Shown piece after piece: positions 9,263 through 16,731 of a DNA stretch of 64,000 nucleotides. The stretch spans positions 1,488,001 through 1,552,000 of the forward strand of contig NZ_KE386496.1 of NCBI RefSeq assembly GCF_000427445.1, read 5' to 3'. This DNA comes from Methylocapsa acidiphila B2. GTDB lineage: Bacteria; Pseudomonadota; Alphaproteobacteria; Rhizobiales; Beijerinckiaceae. The notes beneath the pieces were generated by a model. The model searched no databases, was not told where the DNA came from, and worked only from the letters and a program-made list of their open reading frames with translations. The translations under genes were made by a program, and so were the position numbers. Numbering within the stretch: position 1 is the stretch's first letter; the number at the start of each line of letters is the position of its first letter.

Positions 9263-9553
9263 TGGTGCGGGCGGCGGGACTCGAACCCGCACTCTCATAG
9301 AGAAACAGATTTTCGTACCACTTCGACTTTCGCCGCCGCCCAAAGGCGTTCGTGGTCTGGACTATCCCTTCGCCATGGTCGTCAAACCGAAGGCGCCGCC
9401 CGTCTAGTCTCTACACCTTCCCCGAGGGGCTTGGCTCGGGATTGGCTTAGGCGCCCCTTAGCTTTCCCCGACTTTGAGCGGTTCTACTCCGCAAATTTCC
9501 CTGCGGGCACTCCAATTGAAGTCTGCTGCGTCTACCGATTTCGCCACGTCCGC
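9263..9553 (-). tRNA. tRNA-Leu(UAA) split by a group I intron
   Basis: Exon 1 is 9553 to 9519 (GCGGACGTGGCGAAATCGGT then AGACGCAGCAGACTT). Exon 2 is 9313 to 9263, with the anticodon-stem 3' strand TCTG, a long variable arm (TCTC/GAGA), a T arm (GCGGG TTCGAGT CCCGC), acceptor CGCCCGC, discriminator A and encoded CCA. Joined, the anticodon loop is CTTAAAA, giving anticodon UAA and a class II tRNA of 86 nt including CCA. The intron enters between U34 and A35, the same place as in cyanobacterial tRNA-Leu introns. One oddity: acceptor pair 5-68 is A-C. All other acceptor pairs are Watson-Crick. Confidence 0.85.
9314..9518 (-). ncRNA. Group I intron (IC3-like) in tRNA-Leu
   Basis: A 205-nt self-splicing-type intron with no ORF. 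P1 can form between exon end ACUU and the intron guide GAGU, placing a U-G wobble at the 5' splice site. The core has CCAATCCCGAGCCAAGCC (P4/P6 region), GGGGAAGGTGTAGAGACTAG (P7 5' strand region) and AAGGGATAGTCCAGACC (P7 3' strand), matching block by block the sequences I recall from the Anabaena tRNA-Leu intron. The intron ends in G, as needed for omega-G. It should splice through two guanosine-dependent transesterifications. Confidence 0.85.
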
Positions 9554-9751
9554 ATTTGTGATGTCGTGCCACAGTGCGCCCTGTCGCGCCAGGGCGAAGA
9601 TCCAGTGGCCTCGTAGGTTCTGGCTCCTATTTGGCTCCTAGCTCTTTTTCTCCTCCCGCTAAGCTTCCCGAGCGTTGCCTGCCAAGCTATTGATTATACA
9701 TATAAACAAAGTCGAAATACGCGACGAAACGTCGCATGCAGACAAAGGTGT

Positions 9752-9790
9752 TTTTAAGTCCCTTGCGTCTACCAATTTCGCCACGTCCGC
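9752..9790 (-). pseudogene. 5' half of a second tRNA-Leu(UAA)
   Basis: From 9790 leftward the sequence reads GCGGACGTGGCGAAATTGGT AGACGCAAGGGACTTAAAA, an intact 5' half of tRNA-Leu(UAA) through the anticodon loop. It then diverges (ACACC instead of the expected TCCC of the anticodon stem). No variable arm, T arm or 3' acceptor follows. The first 16 bases are identical to the 5' half of the intron-bearing gene 200 bases downstream on the same strand. A tRNA fragment from recombination or element insertion. Confidence 0.75.
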
Positions 9791-9794
9791 AGAA

Positions 9795-10339
9795 CATTGA
9801 GCTTATAATAAATCGAAGCCCTTTAAGATCCGGAATGCGCCAAAGGTCTTTCGGATGGCAAAATATTGGCGCAGGCGCGGATTATCGCGCGGGATAGCAT
9901 GGCCTAGCCGTAGCGCCAAGGCGATACGCTGCCCAGAAATGAAGCGCGCCCACGCTTACGAGCACCCTCACGGCCAACCAAAGCCCCGAAGCAAAGGCCA
10001 AAAGGCTAGATTTGAACCGTCGATCAGCGTCAGATGGCGTCTTTCAGCTCACGGTCGAGGCATGCGCCGGAAACGCGCCGCGACGACCGACCAAAGAGTT
10101 GTCCGAACTCTAAGTGGAAAAGTGGATCGGAACAGGCCAGCGCCTCGCTCGATCTCCGACCCGCGCTAGGCGCAGGCCAACAAAGTCAAGAAGGAATCGA
10201 TCTTCGCGCCCGGACTCCCTGTCGCGTGGGAGATCCACGGGGAATTTCATCGAATCTCTGGCCTCTGGCTCGAAGGGAATTGCCAGCCACCAGGCGCGAC
10301 AAGAACCTGCCTAGCGTCGCCTGTTAGCCGACTCGAACG
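9795..10339. other. Intergenic, nothing recognised
   Basis: About 545 bases between the tRNA fragment and the DUF3008 gene. The open frames overlap in several registers and are arginine/serine-rich, with no ribosome binding site or domain. No gene supported. Confidence 0.45.
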
Positions 10340-10540
10340 TCAACCGTGCGGCCAGGATTTGGAGGCATGTTGCGGCTTTCCTTTCCTCTTGGTCGACGCC
10401 ATATCCTGTAGCTCTTTCTCGCTCATCGAATCGACCATGGATTTCGAGGCGCCTTTAAGCTCGCTCTTCCTCTTTTCGCCCCGCTTTGCGGCGAGCGCCG
10501 CCCCTGCCGCCATCTGTTGGGCCTTTGACTTTGCCGGCAA
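10340..10540 (-). CDS. DUF3008 family protein
   Basis: A 66-residue basic protein that starts PAKSKAQQMAAGAALAAKRG and contains KGASKSMVDSMSEKELQDMA and STKRKGKPQH, the typical full-length DUF3008 pattern in Hyphomicrobiales. Highly charged, no membrane segment; family function unknown, often found among stress-induced small proteins. Stands alone on the minus strand, with neighbours of the same stress class to its right. Confidence 0.85.
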   Translation of the reverse strand: MPAKSKAQQMAAGAALAAKRGEKRKSELKGASKSMVDSMSEKELQDMASTKRKGKPQHASKSWPHG

Positions 10541-10680
10541 ATGCTCCTCCCGATTTTCCGACGGCCCGACTCGACTCGGAGACGGACCGCCGCCTCTTCC
10601 AACGCAAATCTATTTGGCGGCCTCAAGCGCGTGAGCCGCTGGCTCATCGATCGGCGCCGCCGCTTCTACCCACATCAGGC

Positions 10681-10938
10681 TCAGTCCACCTCCTGCCCGG
10701 TGAGCTGCAGGGAGGTCTTCATTCCACCATTGAAGCGCCCGCCATCGCTATCGACGCCGTGTTGAAGCCCTGCAAGGATCATATCCTCTACAGGGCCAAC
10801 AACAAGTTTCGTCCACAGCTCCGGCGAGAAGTTCTCGAGCCTCAGCGGCGTGTTACATTGAACGCAGAGAGCCGTCGCGCAATCACCCGGCGCGGCGACA
10901 CAAATGCTCCCAAGGGAAACCGGGTCGTGACATATTTT
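10681..10938 (-). pseudogene. Possible small protein with damaged start
   Basis: An open frame reads CHDPVSLGSICVAAPGDCAT, ALCVQCNTPLRLENFSPELW and TKLVVGPVEDMILAGLQHGV, ending GGMKTSLQLTGQEVD. The amino-acid mix and the CxxC-like pair (CATALCVQC) look protein-like, unlike the shadow frames around it. There is no start codon between the preceding stop and the conserved-looking part. An ATG (ATGTCACGACCC) sits one base out of frame at the right place, so a single-base frameshift near 10930 could have broken the gene. Family not recognised. Confidence 0.3.
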
Positions 10939-11044
10939 TCAACTCGGCGCGCCAGCTGAGACGCATAGACCCGAGTGGAAAATCGCACATTTTGCACTCC
11001 CCTGTAGAGAAGATTCCGCCGTGGGCCGGGCGGATAGCCCTATG

Positions 11045-11473
11045 TTATAAGGATCGCGACACGCCGGTCCCACTTTGCGACAGATCGCCTGAACCACCGG
11101 CCCTCATCCCGCCCGATTGGCTCCAATAGGGCTCGACTTTGTAATGCTGGTGCATGCGCGACTCCCAATCGCGGCTGGCCCAGCTGTCATCGCTGAATTC
11201 CGGCGCATCCTTTAGTTGGCTTTCCGTGACGTTGGTGGTGTAGCCTTCCAGCCCCTTGTCATAGTTTAGAGAACTCCACGGCAAGGGATAATGGCTATGA
11301 CCCAGGCCAAGGAAACCGCCGAAGCTCATGACGGCGTAGCGGACCTGCCCCGAACTCTTGTCGATCATCAGGTGATCGATTTGACCGATCTGATTGCCGT
11401 TCGGATCAAAGATATTCGTGCCTTCGACCTCTTCGCTTGAGATCAAGATGGATTCTGGATAGGCGGTAGCCAT
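11045..11473 (-). CDS. PRC-barrel domain protein
   Basis: 142 residues with an N-terminal PRC-barrel: TNIFDPNGNQIGQIDHLMID, then SSGQVRYAVMSFGGFLGLGH and YPLPWSSLNYD. The C-terminal 50 residues (KDAPEFSDDSWASRDWE..., Gly/Ser-rich tail) are typical of soil-alphaproteobacterial PRC-barrel stress proteins. ATG at 11473 is preceded by GGAG; upstream open frame to 11560 has no support. An EcfG-type promoter (11587-11611) lies about 110 bases upstream on the same strand, so it probably belongs to the general stress response. Molecular role unknown. Confidence 0.85.
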   Translation of the reverse strand: MATAYPESILISSEEVEGTNIFDPNGNQIGQIDHLMIDKSSGQVRYAVMSFGGFLGLGHSHYPLPWSSLNYDKGLEGYTTNVTESQLKDAPEFSDDSWASRDWESRMHQHYKVEPYWSQSGGMRAGGSGDLSQSGTGVSRSL

Positions 11474-11586
11474 GTCTTGCTCCGTTTGTTTGCTGGGATT
11501 TCGACGTCGCCAGCGCCGGAAGCTTTTCTTTCGCGGAGCAAATTTCTCCCCGCAGCTCAAGCAGATGGCGCATACGTCGAGGCTAC

Positions 11587-11611
11587 AACGCTTGGAAACC
11601 GCAAGGGTTCC
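11587..11611 (-). promoter_or_regulatory. EcfG-type (general stress) promoter
   Basis: On the minus strand GGAAC, 16 bases, CGTT: an exact match to the EcfG sigma factor consensus of Alphaproteobacteria. Reads toward the PRC-barrel gene starting at 11473. Sequence match only, no expression data. Confidence 0.7.
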
Positions 11612-11785
11612 TGAAGCTCACCTCGTCATAGCTAATGGAAATACGACAACAGCAACGATGGCGCTTCACCGGATCTACACAATCCGATCAGCATAATACA
11701 GAAGTGATTGAACCGCGCCGCGCTCGCACAGCGCTTCGATAGCTTGGCCAGATCGCGCTATACTGCCCGGTCAAGCCCGAAGCGC

Positions 11786-11810
11786 GGAACTTGACGTTCA
11801 TCTACGCGTT
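11786..11810 (+). promoter_or_regulatory. EcfG-type (general stress) promoter
   Basis: GGAAC (11786-11790), 16 bases, CGTT (11807-11810), exact EcfG consensus, about 50 bases before the small membrane protein gene at 11860 and the DUF883 gene after it. Confidence 0.7.
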
Positions 11811-11859
11811 GTCGCCAAACATCTCCAGATTTCGCACGCAGGTTTATGTGGAGGAGAAA

Positions 11860-11946
11860 ATGGGTTTCGGTCGCGGCATATTGCTTTGGATCCTGGGCGT
11901 GCCAATTCCGCTCGTTATTTTGATAGTGCTGTTTTGGCATCATTAG
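11860..11946 (+). CDS. 28-residue membrane protein
   Basis: ATG at 11860 with GAGGAG just upstream encodes MGFGRGILLWILGVPIPLVI then LIVLFWHH and a stop: one hydrophobic helix with a double proline kink and a His-His end. I recall near-identical tiny proteins annotated as hypothetical in many Hyphomicrobiales. The exact EcfG promoter 50 bases upstream makes it a credible stress-induced gene. Function unknown. Confidence 0.75.
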   Translation: MGFGRGILLWILGVPIPLVILIVLFWHH

Positions 11947-11951
11947 CGCTT

Positions 11952-11973
11952 AGGCGCCGTTGAGGGCGCCTTT
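11952..11973 (+). terminator. Weak stem-loop after the small membrane protein
   Basis: AGGCGCC GTTGAG GGCGCCT followed by TT only. A 7-bp GC-rich stem between the 28-residue gene and the DUF883 gene; it could reduce but probably not stop transcription from the EcfG promoter. Confidence 0.35.
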
Positions 11974-12017
11974 ACACAACAAGGAAGGTTACGACCTTTC
12001 ACAAAGGGAGCAACACA

Positions 12018-12497
12018 ATGCAACATTACAAGTCACAATCGCTGAAATATCCGACTTTCGAGCTTTATGGCAGCAGCGTTGAAGGCATGGGAGGCGCTGC
12101 GCGTCGTCTCGGCGACACCTTGTCAGACTCCGTATCTCGGACAAAGGACGCAATTTCGGACGCAGCCGGCCAGGCGAAGGACTCCCTATCGTCCGACCTT
12201 GAAGCCTTGAAAGCCGATATGGATTCGCTCCGCGAGACAGTGGTCGAGTTCATGGCAAAGGCAGGGAAGGAAGGCGCCAAATCATTGCGTGAAGGCGCGT
12301 CCGCCGTCGCGGGCCAAGTCGGCAGCACGGCGAGCGATGTGGCGGACGGCGGCGCGCAGGCCCTTTCCGCTGTGGCCGAACGCGCCAAGGCCGCGGCTTT
12401 TGATGTAGAGGACGTAGCCCGACGCAATCCTGTCGCCACAATCGCCGCGTCGGTGTTGTTGGGCGTGATCATCGGGATTATGGGCCGACGGAGCTGA
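12018..12497 (+). CDS. DUF883 (ElaB/YqjD-like) membrane-anchored protein
   Basis: 159 residues: a long amphipathic alanine-rich helical region (LSDSVSRTKDAISDAAGQAK, DLEALKADMDSLRETVVEF, then repeated Ala/Ser/Gly heptads) and a single C-terminal transmembrane helix after the conserved VARRNPVATIAASVLLGVII, ending GIMGRRS. This is the architecture of ElaB/YqjD/YgaM proteins, C-tail-anchored inner-membrane proteins made in stationary phase; YqjD is reported to bind ribosomes. ATG follows GGGAG. The next gene starts two bases after its stop, so both are co-transcribed, probably from the EcfG-type promoter at 11786 or from an unseen nearer one. Confidence 0.82.
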   Translation: MQHYKSQSLKYPTFELYGSSVEGMGGAARRLGDTLSDSVSRTKDAISDAAGQAKDSLSSDLEALKADMDSLRETVVEFMAKAGKEGAKSLREGASAVAGQVGSTASDVADGGAQALSAVAERAKAAAFDVEDVARRNPVATIAASVLLGVIIGIMGRRS

Positions 12498-12499
12498 CA

Positions 12500-13180
12500 T
12501 TGCTAAAGCTTCTCAAACTGTTCGGCTTTGACGCCGCCGCGTCCCTAAGTTCCATCAAGGAGCGGCTCGATCTGCGCCTGGAGGAGGTTGGCGACAGCGC
12601 CAGGCGCATGATCCGTGACGCCGCGGTCATAAGCGCCTTGCTGGCGGCGGCATGGCTAGCAGCCGCAATGGCCGCCGTCGTAGGCTTGATCGCGCTTTAC
12701 CTCTGGAGCTCGGAAGCGATCGGCCCTTATGGCGGCCTCGCCACTGTGGGAGGAGTCCTCGTTTTGGTTTCGATCGCCTTTTTTTCCGGCGCGGAGGTGA
12801 AGATCCAATCTTTGAAACCGAAGAGGCCACAGCAATCAAGCGCGGCGCACGGCGGAAGCGGCGACGCCGCCACAGGGGAGAAAGGCGCCAGTTCAACAGC
12901 GGGTTCCATCGCCCCTCCAGCCATCGCCTACCAAGGCGCAGCGGATAATAAACTGCGGCAGCCATTCGCGTTTCTTTTGTCCGAGGTCATCGGCGAACGA
13001 CAACCTGGAACCTTGACGGACTTGCTGGCGCAGCCAAGCCTAGGCGCCGACGAAACGGTGGCGCGCGCGGCGGACATCGTCGAACATGGCGATCGCGGGC
13101 AGACGGTCTTTGTTCTGGCGGGAGCTGCGCTACTCGGATGGTTGTTGACGCGCTACCCCGCTGTTGAACGCAGCCGCTGA
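12500..13180 (+). CDS. Phage-holin-like membrane protein (Holin_X/DUF1469) with extension
   Basis: 226 residues from a TTG start preceded by GGAG. The N-terminal 110 residues match the Actinobacterial holin-X/DUF1469 pattern: an amphipathic helix, then two transmembrane helices (AAVISALLAAAWLAAAMAAV and GGLATVGGVLVLVSIAFFSG). A Gly/Ser/Pro-rich linker (about 115-150) follows, then a soluble segment and one more C-terminal helix (VFVLAGAALLGWLL). Proteins of this family usually sit next to DUF883/ElaB genes, as here, and are not real holins. Probably an envelope stress protein. A strong terminator follows at 13213. Confidence 0.72.
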   Translation: MLKLLKLFGFDAAASLSSIKERLDLRLEEVGDSARRMIRDAAVISALLAAAWLAAAMAAVVGLIALYLWSSEAIGPYGGLATVGGVLVLVSIAFFSGAEVKIQSLKPKRPQQSSAAHGGSGDAATGEKGASSTAGSIAPPAIAYQGAADNKLRQPFAFLLSEVIGERQPGTLTDLLAQPSLGADETVARAADIVEHGDRGQTVFVLAGAALLGWLLTRYPAVERSR

Positions 13181-13212
13181 TCGGCAGCAACGTTTGAAGT
13201 CACATTAAGCAC

Positions 13213-13249
13213 GAGGCCGGAAGAGCAATCGCTCTTCCGGCCTCTTTTC
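13213..13249 (+). terminator. Rho-independent terminator
   Basis: A 13-bp perfect stem (GAGGCCGGAAGAG / CTCTTCCGGCCTC) with a 6-base loop and a T-run (TTTT) directly after. It closes the DUF883-holin-like operon and separates it from ku1. Confidence 0.88.
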
Positions 13250-13336
13250 TGGCGTCGAATAGCCTCGGCTATAGCGCATCCGTCTTCGATGCGCGAGACA
13301 AGCATATCCTGGGCGATCGCATTCGTTCGTCTGATC

Positions 13337-13362
13337 GGAACGTTCGAGGAGCGTCCGCTGTT
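13337..13362 (+). promoter_or_regulatory. Possible EcfG-type promoter of ku1
   Basis: GGAAC (13337-13341), 17 bases, TGTT (13359-13362). One mismatch from CGTT in the -10 element, 45 bases before the ku1 start. Weaker match than the others. Confidence 0.45.
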
Positions 13363-13406
13363 TTGCTTCTTGATGGCGACGACGCCATTATAGCGAAGGG
13401 TGAAAC

Positions 13407-14204
13407 ATGGAGCAGCGTCCTTTTTGGAAGGGCTATTTGAAGCTCTCGCTCGTCACCTGCCCTATCGCGCTCACTCCCGTCGTCACCGCGGCCGAACGGG
13501 TTCAGTTTCACACGCTGAACCGGGCGACGGGCCATCGCGTCGCAAGTCGATATGTCGACGCGGACACGCGCGAAACGGTCGAAGCCGACGACATCGTCAA
13601 AGGCTACCAGACCGGGCCCGACGAATATCTGGCGCTGGAGGACGAGGAGCTCGATTCGGCGTCGCTCGAGAGCTTGCGGACAATCGACATAGAAAGCTTC
13701 GTCCCGAGGGATTCGATTGATTCGATCTGGTTCGACCGCCCGCATTATGTTGCGCCCGACGATCCAGTCGGCGAAGAAGCATTCGGCGTCATTCGGGACG
13801 CGATGAACGCGACCGGTACGGCCGCGATCGCACGGCTCGTGCTCTACAGGAGGGAACGCGCCGTCATGCTTCATCCACACGACCGCGGGCTCGTGCTCTG
13901 GACACTCAGATATGGCGAAGAAATTCGTGATTCATCGCCCTATTTCGCCGACATCCGACTTGAAGATGGCGAGCACGAGCTTCTAGATCTTTTCACGACG
14001 CTGATCGAAAAGCGATTGACGCCATGGAAGCCTTCGCTTGCAAGCGATCCCGTGCAGGAGCATTTGCTCGAAATCATCGCCGCGCGGAAAAAGGGCAAGC
14101 GCCCGCGAAAATCCAAGGCGACGGCGCCCGAACCTCCGACCAATGTGATCAGCATAGTGGAGGCGTTGCGCAAAAGCATTGCGGCCGCGGGACGCAAGCG
14201 CTGA
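13407..14204 (+). CDS. ku: Ku protein 1 (NHEJ DNA-end binding)
   Basis: 265-residue bacterial Ku homodimer subunit that threads onto double-strand break ends and recruits LigD. The Ku core starts PFWKGYLKLSLVTCPIALTP and includes VQFHTLNRATGHRV, DDIVKGYQ, DEYLALEDEEL, IDIESFVPRDSID and RPHYVAPDD, plus the conserved AFGVIRDAMNATGTAAIAR. The short C-terminal tail is basic (ARKKGKRPRKSKATAPE), suited to DNA contact. Converges with ligD, whose stop is two bases away. A possible EcfG promoter sits upstream. A second, longer Ku is encoded at 16732. Confidence 0.93.
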   Translation: MEQRPFWKGYLKLSLVTCPIALTPVVTAAERVQFHTLNRATGHRVASRYVDADTRETVEADDIVKGYQTGPDEYLALEDEELDSASLESLRTIDIESFVPRDSIDSIWFDRPHYVAPDDPVGEEAFGVIRDAMNATGTAAIARLVLYRRERAVMLHPHDRGLVLWTLRYGEEIRDSSPYFADIRLEDGEHELLDLFTTLIEKRLTPWKPSLASDPVQEHLLEIIAARKKGKRPRKSKATAPEPPTNVISIVEALRKSIAAAGRKR

Positions 14205-14206
14205 AA

Positions 14207-16729
14207 TCAGCCGGCGGCTCGGCGCGCGGGAGCGGGCAAGGGAACGGCGGCCTCGCGAAAGCCGCGCCAAGGATCGGCGCGCAGATTGGCGAGGCGGCCG
14301 GGCGCGTTGGAGACGTTGAAATAGGCGGGCCCCAACACTTCCGACAGCTCGTCCCACGCAAGCGGCATGGAGACGGAGGCGCCTCGCCGAGCCCGGGTGG
14401 AATAAGGCGCGACCGAGGTCGCTCCCCGGCCGTTGCGAAGATAGTCGACGAAGATTTTTCCCCGCCGCTTCGCCTTTGATATAGTTGAAACATAGAGGTC
14501 TCGACTGTCCGAGCTCATGGCCTCCGCGATGCTTTTGGCGAAGGCTTTCACCGCAGTCCAGCCGAACTTGGGAAGCAACGGCGCGACGACATGCAGCCCC
14601 TTACCGCCCGAGCTCTTCACGAAGCTGTCGAGGCCCGCCTCCTTCAGCCGTTGACGGACCTCGACAGAAGCCGAAACAACCGCCAACCATGAGACGTCGG
14701 GGCCCGGGTCAAGGTCCATCACGATCATGTCTGGCCGCTCCAGCGCCGCCACGGTCGCGCCCCAAGGGTGAATCTCGAGGGCGCCGCCTTGCACGAGACC
14801 TATCAAGCCGTCGAGATCGTCGATGACGAGAAGCGGCTCCTCAGCGGCGTTTTTCGGATCGGGGAAGCTACGGACGCTACGCGCAAGGCCGCGCCAGGCG
14901 TGCTTCTGAAAGAAACATTGGCCCTCGACGCCGTCTGGACAGCGCACGACGGCCAGCGGACGCCCTACAACGAAGAAAGCCATGCGCGGCCAGACCTCGC
15001 TGTAGTAATCGGCGAGCCCTTCCTTGGTGACGCCGGCCTCGGGCCAATAGAGCCGCTCTGGATGCGTGAGCGTGATCGAATGGCGAGGCGCGGCCCTCAC
15101 GTTTTTGGATGAATCTTCGCGCATGACTTCCCTCGCGGGCTTGTCTTCGCGCAGGCCGCGAAAAGAGGCATGGCGAAGGTTGTTGTCTGCGGTCCAGCCA
15201 CGGAATTCCACCTCCGCGACGAGCGCCGGCCTCACATATCTCACTCCTCGCGCCGCCTCCGCGACGAGCGGCTGCGCAAAAGGCGCGGCGTCGACGCGCA
15301 TCGGCTCGAGCCGGCCGTGGAGATCTTCCGCGGCCGCCGCCGTGAAGCCCGTGCCCACGCGGCCGACGGGGATTAGCTGATCTTTTTCGTAATAGCCGAG
15401 AACCAGACTGCCGACCGCCTTGCGCGAGGTTGAAGAAGGGACATATCCGCCGATCACGAATTCCTGCCGCTCGAAGCATTTGGATTTTCGCCAGCCTGCG
15501 GTCCGGCCCGAGCGATAGCGCCCGTCCCGCAATTTCGACACCACGCCTTCTAGGCTGAGGCGGCAGGCGTGCTGTAGAATAAGATCGCCGTCATCATCGA
15601 AATGAACGCTGTAGCGAAGCGGCTCCGGTGCGCTTGCGAGCAATTGCTCAAGCGCCGCCTTGCGTTCGATGAGCGGCGACGTGCGGAGATCATAGCCGTC
15701 GAGATAAAGCAGATCGAAAGCGTAAAAGACGAAGCGGCTCGCGCGCCGCTGGCTCAGTTCCGCCTGCAAGGCGGAGAAATCAGACGCGCCATTCGCGTTC
15801 TCGACGACGAGCTCGCCGTCGATCAGGCCCGTCACGAGCGGCAAAGCCTTAAAGGCCCGGGCAAGCATCTCGCCGAATTTCGCCGTCCAGTCGAGCTCGC
15901 CGCGGGTGAGCAGCGCGAGGCGTCCACCATTTATGCGCGCTTGCAAACGACAGCCGTCGTATTTGATCTCGTGAATCCAACGGGCGCCGCCCGGAGGCTT
16001 GGCGCAAAGCACAGCGAGCGCGGGCTCGATGAAGGCGGGCAGCGGTGCCTTGGCGGCCTTTTCGAGCGTCGACGGATCCGGTGCCGCGCTCGCCCGAGGA
16101 ATTTCACGATCCGCGCGCGTTGCTTTTCGCCGCGACGGCTTCGGCTCGACGCCCGCGGCCGCGACCTCCTCGAGTCCGCGCCCGGATTTCACCGAGTCCG
16201 GCTCCTCCTGAAGAATGTCAGAGGCGTTTTCGGATCGAGCGGCGTCGTCGCCTCGCTTGATGAGAAGCCAATTTTCTTTGTTCGGGCGCTTTTCCCCTCG
16301 TCGGTTCGCCATGCGGACGAGCAGCCAGCGGCCGTTGAGCTTCTCGCCGCGCAGCTCGAATTCCAAATGTCCCTTGGCGTAGGCCTCGCGCCAATCCCCG
16401 ACGGGCGCCCATTCGCCTCGGTCCCAAACGATCACGGTCCCGCCGCCATATTCGCCTTTTGGAATGACCCCTTCAAAATCAGCATATTCGAGCGGATGAT
16501 CTTCGACATGGACCGCGAGGCGCTTCTCCCCGGCGACGAGGCTCGGGCCCCGCGCGACCGCCCAGCTCTTCAACACGCCGTCGAACTCGAGTCGCAGGTC
16601 GTAATGAAGCCGGCGCGCCGCATGCTTCTGGATCACGAAAAGATGACCTCCCCGCGCGGAGGCGCTTTTTCCGCGCGGCTCCGACGTCGCCTGGAAGTCC
16701 CGCTTGTTCCGATAGATCTGCAGGGCCAT
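14207..16729 (-). CDS. ligD: ATP-dependent DNA ligase D (PE-ligase-polymerase)
   Basis: 840 residues with all three LigD activities in the order known from Pseudomonas. The 3'-phosphoesterase comes first (about 1-160: QKHAARRLHYDLRLEFDG with the catalytic His/Asp set, EDHPLEYADFEG and IPKGEYGGGTV). Then the ATP-dependent ligase (about 230-540), with the adenylated lysine K256 in EIKYDGCR and LIDGELV, FDLLYLDG and EGVVSKL motifs. Last is the archaeo-eukaryotic primase-type polymerase (about 550-840), with the metal-binding MDLDPGPDVSW (D672/D674) and SSGGKGLHV. It seals double-strand breaks held by Ku. The start ATG lies two bases from the ku2 stop, so ku2-ligD form an operon, converging on ku1. 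Confidence 0.95.
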   Translation of the reverse strand: MALQIYRNKRDFQATSEPRGKSASARGGHLFVIQKHAARRLHYDLRLEFDGVLKSWAVARGPSLVAGEKRLAVHVEDHPLEYADFEGVIPKGEYGGGTVIVWDRGEWAPVGDWREAYAKGHLEFELRGEKLNGRWLLVRMANRRGEKRPNKENWLLIKRGDDAARSENASDILQEEPDSVKSGRGLEEVAAAGVEPKPSRRKATRADREIPRASAAPDPSTLEKAAKAPLPAFIEPALAVLCAKPPGGARWIHEIKYDGCRLQARINGGRLALLTRGELDWTAKFGEMLARAFKALPLVTGLIDGELVVENANGASDFSALQAELSQRRASRFVFYAFDLLYLDGYDLRTSPLIERKAALEQLLASAPEPLRYSVHFDDDGDLILQHACRLSLEGVVSKLRDGRYRSGRTAGWRKSKCFERQEFVIGGYVPSSTSRKAVGSLVLGYYEKDQLIPVGRVGTGFTAAAAEDLHGRLEPMRVDAAPFAQPLVAEAARGVRYVRPALVAEVEFRGWTADNNLRHASFRGLREDKPAREVMREDSSKNVRAAPRHSITLTHPERLYWPEAGVTKEGLADYYSEVWPRMAFFVVGRPLAVVRCPDGVEGQCFFQKHAWRGLARSVRSFPDPKNAAEEPLLVIDDLDGLIGLVQGGALEIHPWGATVAALERPDMIVMDLDPGPDVSWLAVVSASVEVRQRLKEAGLDSFVKSSGGKGLHVVAPLLPKFGWTAVKAFAKSIAEAMSSDSRDLYVSTISKAKRRGKIFVDYLRNGRGATSVAPYSTRARRGASVSMPLAWDELSEVLGPAYFNVSNAPGRLANLRADPWRGFREAAVPLPAPARRAAG

Positions 16730-16731
16730 GA

